DNA of 64,000 nucleotides from positions 1,674,001 through 1,738,000 of the forward strand of contig NZ_CP014518.1 in assembly GCF_001577305.1 (NCBI RefSeq), given 5' to 3'. Under the pieces are notes generated by a model. The model searched no databases, was not told the origin of the DNA, and saw nothing but the letters and a program-made list of their open reading frames with translations. Below are positions 7,811 through 16,069 of the stretch, piece by piece. Position 1 is the stretch's first letter. Every line of letters begins with the position of its first letter. Source of the stretch: Sinomonas atrocyanea (GTDB taxonomy: Bacteria; Actinomycetota; Actinomycetes; Actinomycetales; Micrococcaceae). Position numbers and translations under genes: made by a program.

Positions 7811-9322
7811 ATGGCAGCCACGCAGACCGTCCTGTCCTTCGAGACGGCCATGGAGAAGTTCGACCCGGTCCTCGGCTTCGAGGTCCACGTCGAGCTCAAC
7901 ACCAAGACGAAGATGTTCTCCTCGGCCCCGAACGTGTTCGGCGACGAGCCGAACACGGACGTCAACGAGGTCGACCTCGGCATGCCGGGCGTCCTGCCCG
8001 TCGTGAACCGGGCCGCCGTCGAGTCGAGCATCAAGATCGGCCTCGCGCTCAACTGCGAGATCGCCGAGTCCTGCCGGTTCGCCCGGAAGAACTACTTCTA
8101 CCCGGACACGCCCAAGAACTTCCAGACCTCCCAGTACGACGAGCCGATCGCGCACGACGGCTGGATCGACATCGAGCTTGAGGACGGGACCGTCTTCCGG
8201 GTCGAGATCGAGCGCGCGCACATGGAGGAGGACGCCGGCAAGCTCACCCACATGGGCGGTGCGACCGGCCGCATCCACGGCGCCGAGTACTCCCTCGTGG
8301 ACTACAACCGCGCCGGCGTGCCGCTGGTCGAGATCGTCACGAAGCCGATCGTGGGCGCGGGCAGCCGCGCCCCCGAGCTGGCCCGGGCCTACGTCGCCGC
8401 CATCCGCGAGATCGTGAAGAACCTCGGCGTCTCGGATGCCCGCATGGAGCGCGGCAACGTCCGCTGCGACGCGAACGTCTCGCTCATGCCCAAGGGCGCC
8501 ACCCAGTTCGGCACCCGCTCGGAGACCAAGAACGTCAACTCGCTGCGCTCGGTCGAGCACGCGGTACGGTTCGAGATCCAGCGCCACGCCGCGGTGCTCT
8601 CGGCGGGGGAGAAGGTCACCCAGGAGACCCGCCACTGGCACGAGGACACGCGGACGACGACGGCGGGCCGGCCCAAGAGCGACGCCGACGACTACCGCTA
8701 CTTCCCCGAACCGGATCTCGTGCCCGTGGTCCCGAGCCGGGAGTGGGTCGAGGAGATCCGGGCCTCCCTGCCGGAGCCTCCGGCAGAGCGGCGCAAGCGC
8801 CTCAAGGAGGCCTGGGGCTACGCCGACGCCGAGTTCCGCGACGTGGTCAACGCCGGCGTCCTGGACTCCGTCGAGGAGACCATCACCGCGGGTGCGACCC
8901 CGCAGGCGGCCCGCAAGTGGTGGATGGGCGAGATCGTGGGCCGCGCCAAGGCCGCCGACGTGGACCCGGCGGAGCTCGGCGTGAGCCCCGCGGCCATCGT
9001 CGAGCTCAACGGCCTCGTCGAGGGCGGCAGGCTCAACAACAAGATGGCCGGCCAGGTGCTCGACGGCGTCATCGCCGGGGAGGGTACCCCGACCGAGGTC
9101 ATGGAGGCCCGCGGCCTCGTCCTCGTCTCCGACGACGGCCCCCTCCTCGAGGCGATCGACGCCGCCCTCGCCGCGCAGCCCGGCGTCGCGGACAAGATCC
9201 GCGGCGGCAAGGTCCAGGCCGCCGGCGCGATCGTCGGGGCGGTCATGAAGGCCACGCGCGGCCAGGCCGACGCCGGCCGGGTCAAGGAGCTCATCCTCGA
9301 GCGGCTCGGCGTCCAGGCCTAG
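7811..9322 (+). CDS. gatB: Asp/Glu-tRNA amidotransferase subunit B
   Basis: A 503-residue kinase-like subunit that phosphorylates and amidates tRNA-bound Glu or Asp. It shows FEVHVELNTKTKMFSSA at the N-terminus, the metal/ATP segment MEEDAGKL, RAGVPLVEIVT, the metal-site region MERGNVRCDAN, and the C-terminal YqeY-like helical tail that ends in LILERLGV. The ATG at 7811 follows the gatA stop. A strong hairpin after the stop ends the operon. Confidence 0.97.
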   Translation: MAATQTVLSFETAMEKFDPVLGFEVHVELNTKTKMFSSAPNVFGDEPNTDVNEVDLGMPGVLPVVNRAAVESSIKIGLALNCEIAESCRFARKNYFYPDTPKNFQTSQYDEPIAHDGWIDIELEDGTVFRVEIERAHMEEDAGKLTHMGGATGRIHGAEYSLVDYNRAGVPLVEIVTKPIVGAGSRAPELARAYVAAIREIVKNLGVSDARMERGNVRCDANVSLMPKGATQFGTRSETKNVNSLRSVEHAVRFEIQRHAAVLSAGEKVTQETRHWHEDTRTTTAGRPKSDADDYRYFPEPDLVPVVPSREWVEEIRASLPEPPAERRKRLKEAWGYADAEFRDVVNAGVLDSVEETITAGATPQAARKWWMGEIVGRAKAADVDPAELGVSPAAIVELNGLVEGGRLNNKMAGQVLDGVIAGEGTPTEVMEARGLVLVSDDGPLLEAIDAALAAQPGVADKIRGGKVQAAGAIVGAVMKATRGQADAGRVKELILERLGVQA

Positions 9323-9335
9323 CCGCACCGCGTCC

Positions 9336-9376
9336 AGGGCGGGCCCTCCTCGCAAGAAGGGGAGAGCCCGCCCTTT
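9336..9376 (+). terminator. Terminator after gatB
   Basis: AGGGCGGGC at 9336-9344 pairs with GCCCGCCCT at 9366-9374; inner CTCC/GGAG pairs extend the stem. A short T-run follows. Confidence 0.8.
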
Positions 9377-9446
9377 GCCGTGCGGGCGCACGGGCGCACC
9401 ATGGGAGGCGGTCCGGACGGGACCGGCCACGCTCAGGGAGGATGCG

Positions 9447-9797
9447 ATGACGGCGAACGTGAACTACTTCGAGATCGGCACCGAGGACCCGGAAGGGTCG
9501 CGGGCGTTCTACGGCGGCCTGTTCGGCTGGGGCTTCGGAGAGCCGTCCCCGGTCGGCTACCGGATGGTCGAGACGGACGCAGGAGGCCTCTGGGACACCG
9601 GCGCCGTGGGCGGGGGCCGCTGGGCGGTGTTCTACGTCCAGGTGGACGACGTCGCGGCATCGCTCGCCGAGGCGCAGCGGCTCGGCGCGAGCATCGCCAT
9701 CCCCCTGACCAACAACGGGGCCATCGAGTTCGCGCACCTGGTCGACCCCGAGGGGAACCGCTTCGGGATCTGGCGGCCCCTCGGGGCCGCTGCATAG
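9447..9797 (+). CDS. VOC superfamily (glyoxalase-like) protein
   Basis: A 116-residue vicinal-oxygen-chelate protein beginning NVNYFEIGTEDPEGSRAFYG, a standard VOC N-terminus. The second half has FYVQVDDVAASLAEAQRLGA and ends EFAHLVDPEGNRFGIWRP. Substrate unknown. The ATG at 9447 follows AGGGAGG at 9435-9441; a longer reading from 9375 is poorly supported. The next VOC gene starts 9 bp downstream and its probable -10 box overlaps this stop codon. Confidence 0.85.
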   Translation: MTANVNYFEIGTEDPEGSRAFYGGLFGWGFGEPSPVGYRMVETDAGGLWDTGAVGGGRWAVFYVQVDDVAASLAEAQRLGASIAIPLTNNGAIEFAHLVDPEGNRFGIWRPLGAAA

Positions 9798-9806
9798 GGT
9801 GGGCCC

Positions 9807-10178
9807 ATGGCGCCTCTGATCCAGTACCACGCGACGGTCCTCGGAAGCCCGGACCCGCAGACCGCGGCCCGCTTCTACGCCAACCTCCTCGGCTGGGAGC
9901 TGGGCGACGACGAGCGCGAATGGGCCACCGTCCTCGACCCGGCCGGCGGGCGGCAGCTCTCCTTCCAGCTCGAGGAGGACTTCGAGCGTCCGGTCTGGCC
10001 GGAGAAGCCCGGCCAGCAGCAGATGATGATGCACCTGGACCTGCTGGTGACGGACCTGGCGAAGGCCGCGGAGCATGCCGCCGAGTGCGGGGCCGAGCGC
10101 GCGCCGCACCAGCCTCAGGACGACGTCGTCGTCTTCTTCGACCCCGACGGCCACCCCTTCTGCCTGTTCGAGAACTAG
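9807..10178 (+). CDS. VOC superfamily (glyoxalase-like) protein
   Basis: A 123-residue VOC protein: YHATVLGSPDPQTAARFYA at the start, MMHLDLLVTDLAKAAEHA in the middle and FFDPDGHPFCLFEN at the end, matching the actinobacterial glyoxalase-like type. It is in tandem with a second, only distantly similar VOC gene. TAGGGT at 9795-9800 sits exactly at -12 to -7 and includes the upstream TAG stop, so a leaderless promoter may lie inside the previous gene. Confidence 0.85.
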   Translation: MAPLIQYHATVLGSPDPQTAARFYANLLGWELGDDEREWATVLDPAGGRQLSFQLEEDFERPVWPEKPGQQQMMMHLDLLVTDLAKAAEHAAECGAERAPHQPQDDVVVFFDPDGHPFCLFEN

Positions 10179-10291
10179 AGCGCCACGCTCCCTCGCGCCG
10201 CCGCCGGGCCTTCCTGTGAGCCACCTTTCGGTTGGCCCCCAGTTCGCCCGCGTCCCGCCCGCCAGCCCGCCGCGGGCGGGATGATGGATCC

Positions 10292-10936
10292 ATGAGTTCC
10301 ACCGCAACACAGCGCACACGCCGTGCACTCGTCATCGGCGCCCTCGGCGTCGCCCTCGTGGGCGGCGGGGGCGCCGCAGTCTGGGCCGCCTCGACGCCGT
10401 CGCCCTCACCCTCGGCCCCCTCCCAGGGCAGCCACCCCTCGCCCCTGAAGGGCGCGCACGGACAGGGGCTGATGGCCCGCGGCGGACTCCACGGGGAGGT
10501 CACGGTCAAGCGTGCGGACGGCACGTACGTGACCCTCGTGGGCCAGCGCGGCACGGTGACCGAGGTGACGGGCACCAAGCTCACGGTCAAGAGCGAGGAC
10601 GGCTACACGCATTCCTACGTGCTGGACGGCAGCACGAAGTTCCGCTCCGCCTCCGACCCGAAGGGGCCGGCCCTTAAGTCCAGCGACCTCAAGGTCGGCG
10701 ACGAGGTCGCGGTCCGGGCCCAGCGCAACGGCAGCGACGACACGGCCACCGCCGTGGTGAAGGGGCCCTTCCCGGTCCGCACCTCCCAGGGTCAAGGAAG
10801 CCAGAACCAAGGGGGCCGGGGGCACCAGGGCCATGGCGGCAGGATGCACCGCCAGTCGGGCACGCCGGGCGGCCAGCAGCCCTCGCCCAGCCCCTCCGGG
10901 AGCCCGTCGGTGCGCGGGTCGGTCTCCCAGTCCTGA
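10292..10936 (+). CDS. Secreted or membrane-anchored protein, DUF5666-like
   Basis: 214 residues. An N-terminal segment (ALVIGALGVALVGGGGAAVWA) looks like a signal or anchor helix. A Pro/Ser linker follows, then a small beta domain (TVTEVTGTKLTVKSEDG...LKVGDEVAVRAQ) resembling DUF5666/OB-type repeats, and a Gly/Gln/His-rich disordered tail. The ATG at 10292 is the only in-frame one; GATGAT sits at -12 to -7. Probably acts outside the membrane. The function is unknown. Confidence 0.7.
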   Translation: MSSTATQRTRRALVIGALGVALVGGGGAAVWAASTPSPSPSAPSQGSHPSPLKGAHGQGLMARGGLHGEVTVKRADGTYVTLVGQRGTVTEVTGTKLTVKSEDGYTHSYVLDGSTKFRSASDPKGPALKSSDLKVGDEVAVRAQRNGSDDTATAVVKGPFPVRTSQGQGSQNQGGRGHQGHGGRMHRQSGTPGGQQPSPSPSGSPSVRGSVSQS

Positions 10937-10960
10937 CGGGCCGGACTCCTCCGGGGCTTT

Positions 10961-10977
10961 CTTAGAGCGCCCTTAGA
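10961..10977 (+). promoter_or_regulatory. Direct repeat CTTAGA-N5-CTTAGA, predicted response-regulator box
   Basis: Two perfect CTTAGA copies with an 11-bp period, ending 10 nt before TACGCT (10988-10993), the probable -10 of the gene at 11025. The same arrangement and the same 10-nt distance occur before the PAP2 gene (23325-23341). It has the form of a PmrA-class operator. Confidence 0.65.
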
Positions 10978-11024
10978 GGCGCGCCCCTACGCTGGTTCTG
11001 CCCGACCAGCCAGGAGGAGACCCC

Positions 11025-11552
11025 GTGTCCGTGCCCCCGCGCCCCAGCACCCCCGCCTTCCGCAGCCCCGCGCTCGAGCGCGCAGCCCGCGCGCTGGACC
11101 TCGACTTCCCGCGGGGCAGCAGGCAGCCGTCGCTGGTCCGCTTCATCGTTGCCAGCGCCGTCGCCGTCATCGGATCGGTGCTCGCCTGCGGCGCGCTCGC
11201 GGCCGCGGCGATCGCCGCCATGCCCGACCTCGCCGGCTACGAGCACTTCCAGTTCATGGAGTACACCAAGCTGACCGTCATCGGCGTGGTCCTCGCGTGC
11301 CTCGCCTGGCCGGTGACGGCGTGGCTCTCGTCGAGGGCCTGGAAGCCGTTCCTGTGGCTGGCCCTCGCCGTCACCGTGGTGGGGCTGGCCCCCGACGCCT
11401 GGATCCTGCTCAAGGGCCAGCCGGCGGCGGGCGTGGGCGTGCTCGTGCTCATGCACTTCGCCCTGGCCCTCATCACCTACCCGGCGCTCGTCCTCATCGC
11501 GCCGCAGCCTCGTGGACGAGATCGAGCATCAGGGCGCGCAGCGCGTCGGTGA
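11025..11552 (+). CDS. Four-helix integral membrane protein, possibly DUF6069
   Basis: 175 residues with four predicted membrane helices: FIVASAVAVIGSVLACGALA, TVIGVVLACLAWPVTAWL, PFLWLALAVTVVGLAPDAWI and VGVLVLMHFALALITYPALV. The pattern resembles DUF6069 proteins; no catalytic motif. The GTG follows AGGAGGA with normal spacing. A CTTAGA direct repeat and a TACGCT -10 lie upstream. The last 59 bp overlap the convergent LysR gene tail to tail. Confidence 0.7.
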   Translation: MSVPPRPSTPAFRSPALERAARALDLDFPRGSRQPSLVRFIVASAVAVIGSVLACGALAAAAIAAMPDLAGYEHFQFMEYTKLTVIGVVLACLAWPVTAWLSSRAWKPFLWLALAVTVVGLAPDAWILLKGQPAAGVGVLVLMHFALALITYPALVLIAPQPRGRDRASGRAARR

Positions 11553-12498
11553 CCCGCTGGACGGAGCGCCGCCGCGCGTTCTCGGGCCGGATCAGGAGGT
11601 CGATGCTGCGCTGGGTGCCGATGCCCGCGAGCGGGCGGAGCACCACCCCGGCCGGCAGCCCGATCGTGGCCGTGTACCGCGGCAGGAGCCCGAGCCCGCC
11701 GCCCCCGGCGACGACGGCCGCGACCGTCGAGTAGTCGTTGATGCGGTGCCCCACCTCGGGTGAGACGCTCGCCACGGCGCCGATGGCGGAGAGCACGTCC
11801 GCGGGGGAGTAGCCGATCCGGCTCGAGACCCACCGCTCGCCGGCCACGTCCTCCGGGGAGAGCTCGCCGCGGGCCGCCAGCGGGTGCCCGGCAGGCAGGG
11901 CCACGTCGAAGGGCTCCCGCACGAGCGGGATGGCCACGAGCCGGTCCTCGGGCCAGGACTCGGTGTGCGCGAGGCGGTGGGCGAGCACGATGTCGTACCG
12001 CGCCGTCAGCGCCGGGAAGCCGTGCTGGGGCACGTCCTCGTCCGCGAGCCGCAGCCGCGGCACCGGTGCAGCGGCGCCGCCAGGCTCCGCCGCCCCGCTC
12101 GGCGTTGCGGTGCCCGCGTCCGCCGGGGACGCGCCGTCGTGCGTCCCGGGACCGGCCGCGAGCCGCCGGGTGAGCCGGCCGAACAGGGCCTGCGCGGCGG
12201 AGTGGAACGCGCACACGCTCACGGTCCCCGCCGGGTCCTCGTGGTACGCGCCGATCGCGGCGCGGGCGTCCGCCATGGCCCGCACGACGGCGCCCCCCGC
12301 CTCCGCGAGGACCCTCCCCGCGTCGGTGAGGACGAGGGTGCGGCCCTCCTTGCGGGTCAGCTGGGTGCCGGCGCTCCGGGCGAGCAGGGCGAGCTGCTGG
12401 GAGACGGCGGAGGGGGTGACCATGAGCTCCTCTGCCACGGCCTTGACGCTCCCGAGCTCCCCGAGCTCCCGCAGGATCTGTAGCTGGCGCACATCCAT
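11494..12498 (-). CDS. LysR-family transcriptional regulator
   Basis: 334 residues. The N-terminal winged helix reads MDVRQLQILRELGELGSVKA...TPSAVSQQLALL, followed by a periplasmic-binding-protein-like effector domain with an Ala/Gly/Pro-rich insertion at about residues 115-140. It is divergent from tdh-kbl with 71 bp between start codons, so it is a likely regulator of threonine degradation. TAGGAT at -12 to -7 indicates a leaderless start. The shared spacer holds CTGTTG twice, 15 bp apart, a possible operator. Confidence 0.87.
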   Translation of the reverse strand: MDVRQLQILRELGELGSVKAVAEELMVTPSAVSQQLALLARSAGTQLTRKEGRTLVLTDAGRVLAEAGGAVVRAMADARAAIGAYHEDPAGTVSVCAFHSAAQALFGRLTRRLAAGPGTHDGASPADAGTATPSGAAEPGGAAAPVPRLRLADEDVPQHGFPALTARYDIVLAHRLAHTESWPEDRLVAIPLVREPFDVALPAGHPLAARGELSPEDVAGERWVSSRIGYSPADVLSAIGAVASVSPEVGHRINDYSTVAAVVAGGGGLGLLPRYTATIGLPAGVVLRPLAGIGTQRSIDLLIRPENARRRSVQRVTDALRALMLDLVHEAAAR

Positions 12499-12569
12499 AA
12501 GCCGATCCTAAAGCGTCTGTTGAGAAACCTGCTGTTGTTCTAAGCTTTCCGCTGGCCTTGAATGGGCTC

Positions 12570-13616
12570 ATGAAGGCCCTCTACAAGCCCGGCCCGCAGG
12601 CCGGCCTCGAGCTCACCGAGCGCCCCGAGCCGCAGGCCGGCCCCGCGGACGTCAAGATCCGCGTCTACACCACCGGCATCTGCGGCACGGACCTGCACAT
12701 CGAGTCCTGGGACGCGAGCGCGCAGTCCATGATCACCGCCCCGCTCGTGCCCGGCCACGAGTTCTACGGCGAGGTCGTCGAGGTGGGCGAGGACGTCCAG
12801 GTCGTCAAGGTCGGCGACCGCGTCTCCGGCGAGGGCCACATCGTGTGCGGCATGTGCCGCAACTGCCGGGCCGGCCGGCGGCAGATGTGCATCAACGTGG
12901 TGAGCGTCGGGGTCCAGCGCGACGGCGCGTTCGCCGAGTACGTGGTCATCCCCGAGGCTAACGTCTGGGTCCACCACGACCCCTCCGTCACCCCCGAGCT
13001 CGGCGCCATCTTCGACCCGTTCGGCAACGCCGTCCACACCGCCCTCAGCTTCCCCGTGGTCGGCGAGGACGTGCTCATCACGGGCGCGGGGCCGATCGGG
13101 CTCATGGCCATCGCCGTGGCGCGGCACGCGGGCGCCCGGAAGATCGCCATCACGGACGTCTCGTCGCGCCGCCTCGAGCTCGCCCGCCAGATGGGCGCCG
13201 ACCTCGCCGTCGACGTCTCGACCATGAGCGTGCGCGAGGCCCAGCGCGAGCTCGGCATGCTCGAGGGCTTCGACGTGGGCTTCGAGATGTCCGGGCGGCC
13301 GGCCGCGCTCGCGGGGATGATCGAGAACATGAACCACGGAGGCCGCATCGCCCTGCTCGGCCTGCCCTCGGAGGCCGCGGAGCTCGACTGGACCAAGGTG
13401 GTCACCCACATGCTCACCCTCAAGGGCATCTACGGCCGCGAGATGTTCGAGACGTGGTACGCGATGAGCGCCATGCTCTCCTCCAACCCGGTGCTCCGGA
13501 AGAACGTGGCCGCCGTGGTGACCGACATCCTGCCGGCCGAGCGCTGGGAGGAGGGGTTCGCCGTCGCCCGCTCTGGCAGCGGCGGAAAAGTGGTGCTGGA
13601 CTGGCAGGGCGTCTGA
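12570..13616 (+). CDS. tdh: L-threonine 3-dehydrogenase
   Basis: A 348-residue zinc-dependent MDR enzyme that oxidises threonine to 2-amino-3-ketobutyrate with NAD+. It begins MKALYKPGP as TDH does. The catalytic zinc site is TGICGTDLHI...PLVPGHEFYGEV, the structural zinc Cys cluster is CGMCRNCRAGRRQMC, and the NAD fold is VLITGAGPIGLMA. ATG 12570 fits the family best; an in-frame TTG at 12558 is possible. No clear Shine-Dalgarno; TAAGCT at 12541-12546 may be the -10. Followed by kbl, with which it forms the two-step threonine pathway. Confidence 0.94.
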   Translation: MKALYKPGPQAGLELTERPEPQAGPADVKIRVYTTGICGTDLHIESWDASAQSMITAPLVPGHEFYGEVVEVGEDVQVVKVGDRVSGEGHIVCGMCRNCRAGRRQMCINVVSVGVQRDGAFAEYVVIPEANVWVHHDPSVTPELGAIFDPFGNAVHTALSFPVVGEDVLITGAGPIGLMAIAVARHAGARKIAITDVSSRRLELARQMGADLAVDVSTMSVREAQRELGMLEGFDVGFEMSGRPAALAGMIENMNHGGRIALLGLPSEAAELDWTKVVTHMLTLKGIYGREMFETWYAMSAMLSSNPVLRKNVAAVVTDILPAERWEEGFAVARSGSGGKVVLDWQGV

Positions 13617-13659
13617 GGGCCGGCCCCGGCGGATGCAGCAGGACGAGGAGAGGAAGACG

Positions 13660-14880
13660 ATGTTCACAGGTGTCAGGGACCAGCTCGCCGCGGAGCTGGA
13701 GGAGATCCGCGCGGCCGGCACGTTCAAGGAGGAGCGGCACATCGACTCGCCGCAGTCGGCGCACATCCTGGCCGGCCCGCTCGGACGGCCGGCGGGGGAG
13801 GTGCTCAACTTCTGCGCCAACAACTACCTCGGGCTGGCCGACCACCCGGACCTCATCAAGGCGGCGAAGAGGGCGCTCGACGAGCGCGGCTTCGGCATGG
13901 CCTCCGTGCGCTTCATCTGCGGCACCCAGGACGCGCACCTGGCGCTCGAGCGGCGCGTCTCGGAGTTCCTCGGCACCGAGGACACGATCCTCTTCTCGAG
14001 CTGCTTCGACGCCAACGGGGGCGTGTTCGAGGCGATCCTCGGCCCCGAGGACGCCGTGATCTCCGATGCCCTCAACCACGCCTCGATCATCGACGGCATC
14101 CGCCTGTGCAAGGCCGCCCGGCTGCGCTACGCCAACCGCGACATGGGCGAGCTCGAGGCCCGCCTGGCGGAGGCGAAGGCGATGAACGACGGCGCCGGGG
14201 CACGGCGGGTGCTCATCGTCACCGACGGCGTCTTCTCGATGGACGGCTACCTCGCCCCGCTGCGCGAGATCTGCGACCTCGCCGAGCGGTACGGCGCGAT
14301 GGTCATGGTCGACGACTCGCACGCCGTGGGCTTCATGGGCGCCACCGGCGCCGGCACCCCCGAGCACGCGGGCGTCTCCGACCGGGTGGACATCTGCACC
14401 GGCACCTTCGGCAAGGCCCTCGGCGGCGCCTCCGGCGGCTACGTCTCCGGCCGGGCCGAGATCGTCGCGACCCTGCGGCAGAAGGCCCGGCCCTACCTGT
14501 TCTCGAATTCCGTCGCGCCCATGATCGTCGCGGCCACGCTCACCGCGCTCGACCTCGTGGCCGGCTCGGGCGAGCTGCGCGAGCGCCTCTTCGCCAACGC
14601 CGCCCTGTTCCGCCGCCGCATGGGCGAGGAAGGCTTCGAGCTGCTGCCGGGCGAGCACGCGATCGTGCCCGTCATGTTCGGCGACGCGGCCCTCGCCGGG
14701 CGGATCGCGGCCGAGATGCTCGCGCACGGCGTGTACGTCACGGCCTTCTCCTATCCCGTGGTGCCCCAGGGCCTGGCCCGCATCCGCGTGCAGCTCTCCG
14801 CCGCGCACACCGAGGACGACGTCGAGACCGCCGTCCGCGCGTTCGCCGCCGCACGGGAGGCCGTCGCGAGCCGAGCATGA
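13660..14880 (+). CDS. kbl: Glycine C-acetyltransferase (2-amino-3-ketobutyrate CoA ligase)
   Basis: A 406-residue PLP enzyme that cleaves 2-amino-3-ketobutyrate with CoA to glycine and acetyl-CoA. It has NFCANNYLGLADHP, GMASVRFICGTQDAHL, DDSHAVGFMG and the PLP lysine in TFGKALGGASGGY. ATG 13660 follows a GAGGAGAGGAAG Shine-Dalgarno; an in-frame ATG at 13633 is less likely. The stop directly abuts the CRP-like palindrome at 14881. Confidence 0.95.
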   Translation: MFTGVRDQLAAELEEIRAAGTFKEERHIDSPQSAHILAGPLGRPAGEVLNFCANNYLGLADHPDLIKAAKRALDERGFGMASVRFICGTQDAHLALERRVSEFLGTEDTILFSSCFDANGGVFEAILGPEDAVISDALNHASIIDGIRLCKAARLRYANRDMGELEARLAEAKAMNDGAGARRVLIVTDGVFSMDGYLAPLREICDLAERYGAMVMVDDSHAVGFMGATGAGTPEHAGVSDRVDICTGTFGKALGGASGGYVSGRAEIVATLRQKARPYLFSNSVAPMIVAATLTALDLVAGSGELRERLFANAALFRRRMGEEGFELLPGEHAIVPVMFGDAALAGRIAAEMLAHGVYVTAFSYPVVPQGLARIRVQLSAAHTEDDVETAVRAFAAAREAVASRA

Positions 14881-14896
14881 TGTGATGTAAATCACA
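14881..14896. promoter_or_regulatory. CRP/GlxR-type operator upstream of the glycerol facilitator
   Basis: TGTGATGTAAATCACA is a perfect palindrome of form TGTGA-N6-TCACA with the central TA of the GlxR consensus. Its centre is about 55 bp before a TACCGT -10-like box (14943-14948), a class I activator position. Confidence 0.75.
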
Positions 14897-14998
14897 TGGG
14901 CGGGGGGTCGCTCGGCCCTGTCCCGGTCCTCCGCGGCGCTCCTACCGTGGAAGCTGCGCGGCACGGCGAGCGACGTCCCTGCCGCCCTCCGCGCCGCG

Positions 14999-15022
14999 CG
15001 GCGGCCACGTCCGTGGCCGCCG
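14999..15022 (+). promoter_or_regulatory. Leader hairpin just before the glpF Shine-Dalgarno
   Basis: CGGCGGCCACG pairs with CGTGGCCGCCG around a minimal loop; the stem ends 8 nt before AGGAGG (15030-15035). It could affect initiation or be a weak attenuator. Confidence 0.45.
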
Positions 15023-15041
15023 GGCAATCAGGAGGCATGTC

Positions 15042-16028
15042 ATGAGCGATGTGACGCCTATCAGGAGCAGCGTGCGCACGGGAGGCTCCGGCCTCAAGAA
15101 TGTGGGCGGGCTCTGGGGCGAGCTCCTCGCAGAATTCCTCGGGACGTTCGTCCTCATCGCGTTCGGCGACGGCGTCGTCGCGATGGCCGTCGCCGCGCTC
15201 CCGGGATCGGGCCGCGCACAGACGCCCACCACGATCTTCCTCGCGAGCGGCGACTGGCTGCTCATCACCTGGGGGTGGGCGCTCGCGGTGACGATGGCCG
15301 TGTACGTGGCCGGCGGCGTCAGCGGCGCGCACATCAACCCCGCGGTCACGCTCGCGTTCGCCGTGCGCCGGAAGTTCCCGTGGTCCAAGGTGGGGCCCTA
15401 CATGGTGGCACAGGTGGCGGGCGCCTTCGTCGGGGCCGCCCTCGTGCTGCTGAACTACTTCCCGGCCATCGACGCCTACAACAAGGCGGTCGGCGTGGGG
15501 CGCGGAGACCCCAAGAGCAATGCGACGTTCTCGATCTTCGCGACCTTCCCTGCGCCGTTCTACAACGGCAACCCGGTCGGTCCGCTGATCGACCAGATCA
15601 TCGGCACCATGTTCCTCGTCATGCTCATCGCGGCGATCATCGACCTGCGCAACACGGCCGTGCAGGCGAACCTGGGACCCGTCGTGGTGGGCTTCGCGGT
15701 GGCCGCCATCGGCATGTCCTTCGGGGCCAACGCCGGGTACGCCATCAACCCCGCCCGCGACCTCGGCCCGCGCCTGCTGGCGTGGCTCGGAGGGTGGGGA
15801 CAGGTTGCGATGCCGGGAACGGTGGACGGGGCCTTCAGCTGGTACTTCTGGGTGCCGATCGTGGGGCCGCTGATCGGCGGAGTGATCGGGGTGCTCGTCT
15901 ACGACTGGTTCATCGGCGACGTCCTGCACGCCCGCGACCGCCTCGCCCGGCCCGCACCGGAGCCGGGGCGCACGCGTGAACCGGGGCAGCCCGAGCCTGG
16001 CCGCGCCGGAAGCGAGGCCGCCGGCTGA
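15042..16028 (+). CDS. glpF: MIP-family channel, glycerol facilitator type
   Basis: 328 residues with six membrane helices and two half-helix loops. The first NPA box is in SGAHINPAVT and the second in YAINPARDLGPR. The Asp after the second NPAR is characteristic of glycerol facilitators rather than strict aquaporins. It has an unusual extracellular loop (about residues 145-185) and a Pro/Gly/Arg-rich cytoplasmic tail. Start supported by AGGAGG. A perfect CRP/GlxR-like site lies upstream, consistent with carbon control. No glycerol kinase in the window. Confidence 0.9.
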   Translation: MSDVTPIRSSVRTGGSGLKNVGGLWGELLAEFLGTFVLIAFGDGVVAMAVAALPGSGRAQTPTTIFLASGDWLLITWGWALAVTMAVYVAGGVSGAHINPAVTLAFAVRRKFPWSKVGPYMVAQVAGAFVGAALVLLNYFPAIDAYNKAVGVGRGDPKSNATFSIFATFPAPFYNGNPVGPLIDQIIGTMFLVMLIAAIIDLRNTAVQANLGPVVVGFAVAAIGMSFGANAGYAINPARDLGPRLLAWLGGWGQVAMPGTVDGAFSWYFWVPIVGPLIGGVIGVLVYDWFIGDVLHARDRLARPAPEPGRTREPGQPEPGRAGSEAAG

Positions 16029-16069
16029 GGACCCTGTGGGCCGCGCCGGCGCCGGGCTACAGTGAGGCC

